A stretch of DNA of 13,837 nt, from contig DIUH01000310.1 in NCBI GenBank assembly GCA_002428205.1, forward strand, positions 3,975 to 17,811. The letters are read 5' to 3'. Under the pieces are notes generated by a model, which worked only from the letters and a program-made list of their open reading frames with translations, had not been told where the DNA came from and did no database searches. Positions 7,455 to 13,837 of the stretch are shown piece by piece. The position numbers and the translations under genes are program-made. The stretch's first letter is position 1, and the number at the start of each line of letters is the position of its first letter. This stretch comes from Planctomycetaceae bacterium UBA6163 (GTDB lineage: Bacteria; Planctomycetota; Planctomycetia; Pirellulales; Pirellulaceae).

Positions 7455-8192
7455 ATGCCCGCTGCGATCCTGCCAAGCAAAGAGCAGGGCGCGGCGGGTT
7501 TTCGCTTTCATCGCACCGTTACTCCGCTGGAAAACATGACCGCAAATCCGCAAACAAAATTGAGTGGACAAGACAACTTGGGCGACCGGTGGGAATTGTG
7601 GGTCGATCGCGGAGGCGGTTTCGATCTTTTGCAGCGTGATCGAGTGACGATCGGCGGCCCCGGCGGCGATGTTCCGGCCGACATCGCCGTGCGATGTGCG
7701 TGGCGAAGTCGCGTTGCAACGATTGTTCGCGGTCAAAGCGGCGATGCGATCGAAATCGCACCCGGCTCGGACTCTGCTGTCCAGCGGGCTGGGACCGAGC
7801 GATCGATCGCAACATTGCAGTTGGCGACCGACCAATGGTTGCCTTTAGATGGGTTATCGTCAGGCGATTTTGTGGTCGCGACGAGCGACGCGGCACCACG
7901 GTTGCGATACCAGCGACCGAGCCCGCTGAGCCGATCGGCCGTGATTACGGTTGCTGCGCCACACCGACTGGTCCGTCCGATCGACGCGACCATCCTGTTT
8001 GACCAAACGATTTTGGTCGGGCCGGAATCGTTTAATCATGTTCGCGCCGAATCGCTTTCATCACAAGGATGGGTGCTGTTTCGTCGCGATGACCGATGGT
8101 GGGTTCGCGGTCGAAGTTTAGCACCCCACCCGATCGAACTCGGCCAGGCGTGGCGTCACGAAGATTGGTCTATGATGATAAAAGCAAGATGA
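7455..8192 (+). CDS. FHA-like domain protein (tentative), cytoplasmic
   Basis: A soluble protein of about 245 residues with no signal peptide or membrane segment. Residues about 46-125 resemble an FHA-type beta sandwich: WELWVDRGGGFDLL, then DRVTIGG, then WRSRVATIVR in place of the usual S-R-H element, then DAIEIAP. The invariant phosphothreonine-binding Ser/Arg-His and Asn-Gly pattern is only partly present, so it may be degenerate or not bind phosphopeptides. FHA domains often pair with Ser/Thr kinases, and a kinase gene follows, which supports the guess. The start is uncertain: TTG 7386, ATG 7455 and ATG 7536 are in frame and none has a good ribosome binding site; the last would begin just before the domain. 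The stop (8190-8192) overlaps an ATG in the kinase frame at 8189. Confidence 0.65.
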   Translation: MPAAILPSKEQGAAGFRFHRTVTPLENMTANPQTKLSGQDNLGDRWELWVDRGGGFDLLQRDRVTIGGPGGDVPADIAVRCAWRSRVATIVRGQSGDAIEIAPGSDSAVQRAGTERSIATLQLATDQWLPLDGLSSGDFVVATSDAAPRLRYQRPSPLSRSAVITVAAPHRLVRPIDATILFDQTILVGPESFNHVRAESLSSQGWVLFRRDDRWWVRGRSLAPHPIELGQAWRHEDWSMMIKAR

Positions 8193-8350
8193 TCCAGATT
8201 AAATCAAAACAGCGCGCCACCCGCTTTGCCGGTTTCGGCCTGAACCTTGGTGGCAATCAAAGCAAGCGGGTTTCACGGGAAGACAAGCCAATCGGCAATC
8301 AACAGCCAACCGTTGCCTATAATTCGGACCACGACCGTGGGAGACCTTCG

Positions 8351-10345
8351 ATGACGACACCCGCATACACAGCCGCGACGCACTTTACGCTCGCCAGCGG
8401 TGCGCGCGTGCTCGACCGATACACGATCCAGCGTGGCCTGGGGATCGGCGGTTTCGGCGAAGTCTACTTCGCGATCAGCGACGCGGGCAAAGAAGTCGCG
8501 ATCAAGAAAATCCAGCGAAACCTAGAAATCGAACTCCGCGGCGTTTCCCATTGCCTGAACCTCAAGCACCCGAACCTCGTTTCGCTGTTCGACGTTTGTC
8601 GCGATGAAACCCAGGCGTGGTGGGTAGTGATGGAATACGTCGCCGGTGCAAGCCTGCGTGATGCGCTCGATCGAAACCCAAGTGGGCTGACCGATGCGGA
8701 AACACGCCGCTGGTTTACCGGGGCTGCCACCGGCGTGGCGCACCTGCACCGCGAAGGCCTAGTGCATCGCGATCTCAAGCCAGGAAACCTGTTCGACGAT
8801 TATGGCGTTGTGAAGGTCGGCGACTATGGGCTCAGCAAGTTCATTTCCGAATCGCGACGCGGTGGTCAAACCGAAAGCGTCGGAACGTTTCACTATATGG
8901 CCCCTGAAATCGGACGCGGTGAATATGGCCGCGAGATCGATCTTTATGCGCTTGGCGTGATTCTTTATGAGATGTTGACCGGACGATTGCCGTTCGATGG
9001 CGAGTCGGCGCATGAGATTATTGTCAAACACCTCTCCTCGCATCCCGACTTGACCGGCATCGCCCAGCCTTATCGCGACGTGATCGAAAAAGCGCTGCGC
9101 AAAGACCCACGAGAGCGCTGGACCTCCGCGACAGCGATGCTCGAAGCGATCAACGGCGATTCAGCCCCCTTGGTTGCGACGCTCGTTTCACGCCCTGGCC
9201 AATCGCCGGTCAGTTCAGCCGTAAATGTCGATGCCAAACAGACGCAGCCCAGTCCATCCGCTGACGATCCGATCGCTTCGGTCGATCCTGGCCGTCCCGA
9301 GACGGCGCAAGTCAACCAAGCATCGATCCAGGCCCTTGAGCAAACGTCCGAAGAACCGATCGCCCGTGCCGTCGTCGCCGGTTGGAATAATCTAGCCGAA
9401 TGGTGGAAGGAAGTTCGACTTTCACCCGTTGCTCGAACCTTGGTCATCCTGATGGTCGCATTCATTTTGATGCGCAACCTTAAATGGATGTTGCCACTGC
9501 TGACATTCTTAGGTTTCGTGTATGTCCCTTATTATGTGATTCGCCAAGTTTTGGTCGGACGAAATGCGAACCATCGGCCTGTTTATTTGCAATCCGGCCA
9601 GCGTGGACGAAACGGACATGGCCCGGTACGTCGGCCTGTTCCACGAGTGACCCGAAAGCAATGGCGAGAACAAAAACGCAGTTCGCTGGCGGCAAAACGT
9701 GCCTCCACCCAATTAGCCGAGTTGTCCGGATCGTGGATCGCTGCGGCAATCGCTGCCCTGTTCTGTGCCGTCGCCGCAGGCGTGATCGGACTGCGAAACG
9801 GCGATGTCAACGCGCTGGCGATCGCGCCATTCGGATGGATTACCGTCCTTGGGTTTTCGATGTCCGCAGTGGTCCTTGCGTTAGGCAAGTTGTGGGAAGG
9901 ACGCGACGGCGACCCACTGAACCGTCGCATCGTACTAGCAGGTTCCGGAGGTTTGCTGGGGGCACTGGGTTATGTGGTTTTCAACCATTTAATGATTCCT
10001 GTTGAACCTGGTGTGACTCGCGTGTTGATCGATGCCGACCTGCCGCAAGCTTTATATGATTCCAACGCCATCCCACGACTTTCAGCCTGGATGTTGCACT
10101 TCGCGATTCTGATGGCAGTCGTCCGCTGGTGGCGTTTAACCGACCCGATGCGATCGCGGCGCTTAAGCCTTTGGTCAGTCGCCGTTGTCGTGGTTGCTGA
10201 CTGGTTGATTCAACAATTGATTCCGATCCCGCAACCGTGGGGCATGCTGGTTGCCGCAGCGACGGTTATCGCTGTCCAGATCGCGGCGACTTGGGAATCG
10301 GATGACGACTACACCGCCGCAGTGTCACAGGGGATCGTTCGATGA
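8351..10345 (+). CDS. Membrane-embedded Ser/Thr protein kinase (Hanks type)
   Basis: A 664-residue kinase. Residues 23-268 form the catalytic domain: Gly loop GLGIGGFGEVY (29-39), ATP-binding Lys52 in VAIKK, catalytic loop HRDLKPGN (139-146, base Asp141), metal-binding DYG (158-160) in place of DFG, and APE at 184-186. All catalytic residues are present, so it should be active. A Pro/Ser/Gln-rich linker follows, then about eight hydrophobic segments (near 361-375, 379-398, 461-480, 492-515, 527-548, 577-592, 605-624, 629-646), with a very basic loop at 404-450. There is no PASTA or other external sensor domain, so signals probably come through the membrane part or partner proteins. ATG 8351 has GGAG seven bases upstream. 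An ATG at 8189 that overlaps the previous gene's stop would add 54 polar residues and lacks such a site. The stop overlaps the next gene as ATGA. Confidence 0.93.
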   Translation: MTTPAYTAATHFTLASGARVLDRYTIQRGLGIGGFGEVYFAISDAGKEVAIKKIQRNLEIELRGVSHCLNLKHPNLVSLFDVCRDETQAWWVVMEYVAGASLRDALDRNPSGLTDAETRRWFTGAATGVAHLHREGLVHRDLKPGNLFDDYGVVKVGDYGLSKFISESRRGGQTESVGTFHYMAPEIGRGEYGREIDLYALGVILYEMLTGRLPFDGESAHEIIVKHLSSHPDLTGIAQPYRDVIEKALRKDPRERWTSATAMLEAINGDSAPLVATLVSRPGQSPVSSAVNVDAKQTQPSPSADDPIASVDPGRPETAQVNQASIQALEQTSEEPIARAVVAGWNNLAEWWKEVRLSPVARTLVILMVAFILMRNLKWMLPLLTFLGFVYVPYYVIRQVLVGRNANHRPVYLQSGQRGRNGHGPVRRPVPRVTRKQWREQKRSSLAAKRASTQLAELSGSWIAAAIAALFCAVAAGVIGLRNGDVNALAIAPFGWITVLGFSMSAVVLALGKLWEGRDGDPLNRRIVLAGSGGLLGALGYVVFNHLMIPVEPGVTRVLIDADLPQALYDSNAIPRLSAWMLHFAILMAVVRWWRLTDPMRSRRLSLWSVAVVVVADWLIQQLIPIPQPWGMLVAAATVIAVQIAATWESDDDYTAAVSQGIVR

Positions 10346-11016
10346 CCAATCGAAGTTTAGTACTTCTTGCACTCGTCATGCTCGTTTGTTGCGCAACCGT
10401 CTGCCGGACGGGTTGGGCCAACACGAACACCGCGGAAATCACTTCAGATTCCGAAATCATTGTGGCTGAACCGAAGAACGAAGCCACGTCCAAACCGCTC
10501 TCAGTTGCTCCCAGCAGCGCCACCTCCTTCACCTATCCACCCAATCGCCCTTCTTGGGTCGATCAATCGCCCGACATGTCGACCGACTTGCATCGCTGGT
10601 CAGTGGTTTCCACCCCGTCTAGCACAGCGGAACTGAGCCGCCAAGCGCTGTCCGCCCAGTTGCGTGCCGCTGCCGAAACGTATGTTGAAACGATTTTGGG
10701 CGACCCCGCCGCCGCTTCAGTCGTCAAGCTTGACGATGCTTGGATCGAAAGCCATCTCTCGGCTGACCATCAATACGATGGCGAAGTCTTCGCCGGCGAC
10801 GAAGTGATGTACGAATCCGCCGCACAACTTTTGTTCGAACCGGCCGATCGCCAATCGATCCAAACGCAGTGGAAATCGCATCAAGTTGGTGAACGTTTGG
10901 TTAATCTTTCGATTTTGACTTTTCTTGGTGGCACGATCCTGTTCTTAACCACCGCAGGCATGAGCATTGTCGCCCGCCGCGCCGAACGACGCGTGACCCA
11001 ATCGCTCGATCAATAA
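10342..11016 (+). CDS. Envelope protein with signal peptide and C-terminal membrane anchor, unknown function
   Basis: A 224-residue protein not matching any family I know. The signal peptide covers about residues 1-26 (cleavage probably after GWA). A Ser/Pro-rich linker contains PPNRPSWVDQSPD (66-78). Residues about 95-185 are a predicted alpha-helical domain with many acidic residues. One membrane helix spans about 187-210 and is followed by a basic tail, ARRAERR, that should face the cytoplasm. So most of the protein sits in the periplasm and a short tail is available to cytoplasmic partners. Its start overlaps the kinase stop (ATGA), a strong sign of co-translation and perhaps complex formation. 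I infer that it may act as a sensor or scaffold for the kinase. Confidence 0.8.
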   Translation: MTNRSLVLLALVMLVCCATVCRTGWANTNTAEITSDSEIIVAEPKNEATSKPLSVAPSSATSFTYPPNRPSWVDQSPDMSTDLHRWSVVSTPSSTAELSRQALSAQLRAAAETYVETILGDPAAASVVKLDDAWIESHLSADHQYDGEVFAGDEVMYESAAQLLFEPADRQSIQTQWKSHQVGERLVNLSILTFLGGTILFLTTAGMSIVARRAERRVTQSLDQ

Positions 11017-11130
11017 TCGATCCATTTTTTTCTGGTTTTGCGCGCCCGTCCTGCGGCATCTTTTCGCCTAGCATCTCCTCAGCCGATCCGCAGCAGATAT
11101 CGAACGCGTTTTTTCGACCGCCAACTCTGT

Positions 11131-11136
11131 TATGCT
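11131..11136 (+). promoter_or_regulatory. Possible -10 box for the AAA+ ATPase gene
   Basis: TATGCT in the 248-base gap before the ATPase gene is a fair -10 box. The position 17 bases upstream reads GTTTTT, a poor -35. A start point near 11143 would leave a leader of about 120 bases. The unusual gap in an otherwise tight gene series argues for a separate promoter here. Confidence 0.3.
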
Positions 11137-11164
11137 GGTCGCTTAATCAGCAGCCTGCACCGCA

Positions 11165-11201
11165 AACGCAACCATACGCGAAATCAGCCTATTGTTGCGT
11201 T
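11165..11201 (+). promoter_or_regulatory. Inverted repeat in the leader of the AAA+ ATPase gene
   Basis: AACGCAAC (11165-11172) and GTTGCGTT (11194-11201) form a perfect 8-bp stem around a 21-base loop. No T-run follows, so it is more likely an mRNA structure or a protein binding site than a terminator. Confidence 0.35.
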
Positions 11202-11264
11202 ACGGGCGGTGTCGCTGAATAATCCCGACACTGGGTTCCGAAAGCATCCGAAGGGAGTCTTCTC

Positions 11265-13124
11265 ATCAACAACATTCCTGAAATCCCGGTCGCCGACGAA
11301 AGCCAAACGCAAACGGGCTCCGATCGTGCTGCCGCCGAAAACGCGAACGTTATGGGGCTAACAGCCCCCAATTATGCGTTCTTCAGCCGGCTGGCGCGTA
11401 TTTTCAACTCGGGCCAGTCTCGATGTGTCGTCTTGCATGGCAACATCCACGACTTGTTCTGGGACGGATCGAAGTACGTCCCGCTGATCGGTTTCCTGAG
11501 ACATAAGACCGAGATCCCGGGCATCATTCGCTTGGTTTATGAACGCAACGGGCCGATCCGCGTCGCCCCCAAAGATTACGAACGTTTGCGAGACGCGTGG
11601 GTCAGTTGGAAAACGGGACTCGATACCGATTCTTTGATCCTCAGCGACCTGACCCGCCGCGAAGATCAACTCCAGCGCCGCCGCACCGAATACGACAACC
11701 TGATTCATGGCTCGATCAGCAACGCAACGCAAGCCTTAGAGTTCCTGCGCCAATTGACGATCTGTTCACGCCTGTTGCTGCGCGAAAACCTGCTGATCGT
11801 GATCGAAGCGACCGATATGTTGGTGCCAGCCGATCAAGGCAATATCGCCCAGTTAAGCGACGCGCATTTGCGGCGCATCAGCATCATCAGCGATTGGTTC
11901 AGCGACCCCGACTTCATGGCCGGCCGCGATTCGGTCTGCTTCCTCGCCGAATCACGCAGCCAGATTCATTCGCGAATCGCGATGTTGCCACAGTTGCTGG
12001 ACATCGAAGTCCCCGCGCCGTCGACCGAGACCCGATTGCACTTCATCCAACACTTTCAACAGACCAGCACGGCCAAAGCCAAACTTTGGTCCGAGCCGTC
12101 CAGCCTAGCCGACTTCAGCGCCGGACTTTCACTGCACGCGCTGCGACAATTGTTGGTCGAATCGGCTTATGTCGACGGCGTGATGCAGCCCAGCGATGTG
12201 ATCGCGATGGTCCAGCAATACATTCAAGGTCAGTTGGGCGAAGATGTGGTTGAGTTTAAAAAACCTTCGCACCGGTTGGCCCAAGTCGTCGGCTTCTCCC
12301 AGCTAAAAACTTTTCTAGCCGAGAAGATGATTCCGCGATTCAAAATGAAAGGCGATGCCGCATTGCCCGGCGCCGCGGTCGCCGGTCCGATCGGTGGCGG
12401 TAAGACATTTATATTCGAAGCGCTCGCTGCCGAACTCGATCTACCCGTGCTAGTGCTCAAGAGCATCCGCAGCCAGTGGTTCGGGCAAACCGATGTCATT
12501 TTCGAACGCTTGCGACGTGTCCTTGAATCGCTCGAAAAGGTAGTGATCTTTGTCGACGAAGCTGACACGCAGTTTGGCGGCGTCGGTGCCGGGGCGCATG
12601 AGACAGAACGTCGTTTGACCGGCAAAATTCAGGCGATGATGAGCGACCCGAGGTTGCGAGGCCAAGTGATTTGGCTGTTGATGACCGCACGGATTCATTT
12701 GCTTTCGCCTGACATTCGTCGCCCCGGCCGAGTCGGCGACCTGATCATCCCGATCCTCGACCCACGCGATGACGACCGCCGTGCATTCATCCGCTGGGTG
12801 CTCGGTGCGACGAAGTTGGATGGTGATGAATCACTGGTCGAACTGCTGGACCGCGATATCTTGTCACAAGATTTTTCGGCCGCGGCGTTCGCGTCGCTCC
12901 GCAGCCAACTGAAGGCCGAACCGCCCGCGGATAAGGAAGCTTTGATCGCGCTGATTCACGACCACTTGCCTCCCGCGATCGAACAAACGCGCCGCTACCA
13001 AACTTTACAAGCTTTAGTCAATTGCACGCGACGAAGCTTATTGCCCGATCCGGAAATCAGCGACGAACAACGGGCCAGTTGGGAACACGAAATTAGACAA
13101 CTCGAACGTGAGGGGATTCAGTAA
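11265..13124 (+). CDS. AAA+ ATPase, probably starting at an ATC codon
   Basis: An AAA+ ATPase with one intact P-loop. Numbered from the first ATG (11352): Walker A GPIGGGKT at 345-352, Walker B VVIFVDEAD at 397-405, a sensor-1-like segment WLLMTAR at 441-447 (Thr where Asn is usual), and arginine fingers in RRPGRVGD at 456-463. The N-terminal half looks like a degenerate second ATPase domain: CVVLHGNIHDLF (25-36) without Walker A, then LLIVIEATD (147-155), a Walker-B-like strand. This architecture recalls Ycf46-type proteins. No in-frame ATG, GTG or TTG lies between the stop at 11220 and ATG 11352, yet AAGGGAG (11251-11257) is seven bases before an in-frame ATC (11265). The ATC reading adds 29 polar residues (619 total). 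If it is wrong, the gene starts at 11352 (590 residues), which has no ribosome binding site. Confidence 0.85.
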   Translation: MNNIPEIPVADESQTQTGSDRAAAENANVMGLTAPNYAFFSRLARIFNSGQSRCVVLHGNIHDLFWDGSKYVPLIGFLRHKTEIPGIIRLVYERNGPIRVAPKDYERLRDAWVSWKTGLDTDSLILSDLTRREDQLQRRRTEYDNLIHGSISNATQALEFLRQLTICSRLLLRENLLIVIEATDMLVPADQGNIAQLSDAHLRRISIISDWFSDPDFMAGRDSVCFLAESRSQIHSRIAMLPQLLDIEVPAPSTETRLHFIQHFQQTSTAKAKLWSEPSSLADFSAGLSLHALRQLLVESAYVDGVMQPSDVIAMVQQYIQGQLGEDVVEFKKPSHRLAQVVGFSQLKTFLAEKMIPRFKMKGDAALPGAAVAGPIGGGKTFIFEALAAELDLPVLVLKSIRSQWFGQTDVIFERLRRVLESLEKVVIFVDEADTQFGGVGAGAHETERRLTGKIQAMMSDPRLRGQVIWLLMTARIHLLSPDIRRPGRVGDLIIPILDPRDDDRRAFIRWVLGATKLDGDESLVELLDRDILSQDFSAAAFASLRSQLKAEPPADKEALIALIHDHLPPAIEQTRRYQTLQALVNCTRRSLLPDPEISDEQRASWEHEIRQLEREGIQ

Positions 13125-13837
13125 ATGAAACGTTTCAATCATCTGTTGATCGCTGTCGGTATCGCGATCTTTACACCGCTGACCACAATCGCACAACAGA
13201 ACTTTGCGACATTGGTCGGCCCAGTTACCGTCGCGCCGGTTGCTAAGTCCGATGTCTTACAAGTTCCTTATATCACCTGGGGTGGTGACGTCGCAACGTT
13301 TCACGCCAATGGCGGTCTGACGACTCAGTCGAACACAATATTTGGTAAAGAAAAGTTAAATCTGAAACTCACCTCGGGTGACGACTTTATCGGCCAAGTC
13401 AAAGATTACTTAAGTGGCAAGACTCCGTTCTTGCGTGGCACGTTTCGCATGCTGGGCCAGGCCAGCGAAGTGCTCGGCCAAGACCCGCGAACAAAACCGG
13501 TGGTCGTGCTGCAACTTTCATGGAGTGCCGGTGACCATATCATCGCTCGCGAATCGATCAAGACATTGAACGATTTGAAGGGCAAAAAAATCGCTTGCCA
13601 ACAAGGCGGACCCCACGTCGGATTGTTATACGATTCGCTCTCCGCGGCTCAACTTACCAAAGACGACGTGACAATCGTTTGGACTAAAGATTTGACCGGA
13701 CCCGAAGGTGCCGCCGAGGCGTTCCGCAATGACCCGTCGATCGATGCCTGTTGTGTGATCACGCCGGACATGTTCGGCTTAACCGGTGGATTCGATTCGA
13801 CCGGTTCGGGCGCCGAAGGGACCGTCAAAGGGGCCCA
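13125..13837 (+). CDS. Periplasmic substrate-binding protein, type 2 fold (NMT1/THI5-like, partial)
   Basis: The first 237 codons are visible; the gene runs off the right edge. It starts directly after the ATPase stop (TAA-ATG, no gap), with GAGGGG nine bases upstream inside the ATPase gene. The signal peptide MKRFNHLLIAVGIAIFTPLTTIA should be cleaved before QQN; there is no lipobox, so it is soluble or anchored further on. The mature part resembles ABC-transporter binding proteins for nitrate, taurine or thiamine precursors: VPYITWGGDVA, then KTLNDLKGKKIACQQGGPHV (the usual 'DLKGKKIA' step between lobes), then a segment for the second lobe. No permease is visible, and its partner is an AAA+ rather than an ABC ATPase. 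It may be a ligand sensor rather than a transporter part, possibly fused to another domain beyond the edge. Confidence 0.88.
   Translation, partial: MKRFNHLLIAVGIAIFTPLTTIAQQNFATLVGPVTVAPVAKSDVLQVPYITWGGDVATFHANGGLTTQSNTIFGKEKLNLKLTSGDDFIGQVKDYLSGKTPFLRGTFRMLGQASEVLGQDPRTKPVVVLQLSWSAGDHIIARESIKTLNDLKGKKIACQQGGPHVGLLYDSLSAAQLTKDDVTIVWTKDLTGPEGAAEAFRNDPSIDACCVITPDMFGLTGGFDSTGSGAEGTVKGA

Noticed and set aside
8318..8323. A perfect TATAAT 28 bases before the kinase start
   Set aside because: The positions 16-18 bases upstream read GGCAATCA and do not resemble a -35 box; a single hexamer match is weak evidence for a promoter.
11038..11361. Open frame of 107 codons before the AAA+ ATPase
   Set aside because: It is very rich in Arg, Ser and Pro, overlaps the likely N-terminus of the ATPase in another frame and has no ribosome binding site.
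1..13837. CRISPR arrays, tRNA or rRNA genes, insertion sequences
   Set aside because: I found no regularly spaced direct repeats, no cloverleaf with a CCA-proximal acceptor stem, no rRNA-like stretch and no transposase-like translation.

Overview
The window looks like a chromosomal piece of a Planctomycetota bacterium, most likely a Rhodopirellula-like member of the Pirellulaceae. This rests on a DUF1559 prepilin-type protein paired with a small transthyretin-like lipoprotein, a Ser/Thr kinase fused to a polytopic membrane domain, several coiled-coil or membrane proteins with no family I can name, moderate GC content, and an imperfect palindromic repeat that resembles repeats I associate with this group. 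No tRNA, rRNA, CRISPR array or transposase is visible.

Layout. (1) Positions 1-952, minus strand: a TetR-family repressor overlaps by four bases (ATGA) the start of a membrane-anchored protein that runs off the left edge, probably the adaptor of an efflux pump. (2) 953-1255: a divergent intergenic region with a candidate operator. (3) 1256-2819, plus strand: DUF1559 pseudopilin-like protein and lipoprotein, separated by two tandem hairpins; the lipoprotein very probably starts at a TTG codon. (4) 2828-3025: a long imperfect palindromic element and a bidirectional terminator between convergent genes. (5) 3051-5936, minus strand: a double-domain M16 zinc peptidase with an intact active site in its first half. 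(6) 5948-6568: about 620 bp with no convincing gene but with strong inverted repeats. (7) 6569-13837, plus strand: six co-directional genes. They encode an exported coiled-coil protein, an FHA-like protein, a Ser/Thr kinase with about eight membrane segments, a membrane protein with signal peptide and C-terminal anchor, an AAA+ ATPase, and an exported substrate-binding protein cut by the right edge.

The last block is the most interesting part. Kinase and membrane protein share an ATGA overlap, and the AAA+ ATPase and substrate-binding protein are separated by zero bases, so these pairs are probably translated together. The set couples an envelope sensor or ligand-binding side to a cytoplasmic kinase and an ATPase. 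I know of no characterised pathway with this composition, so its role as an envelope-signalling or remodelling system is inference. A second notable point is that the AAA+ ATPase has an ideal ribosome binding site in front of an ATC codon 29 codons upstream of its first ATG, with no ATG, GTG or TTG in that open stretch. The window probably shows a rare non-canonical start.
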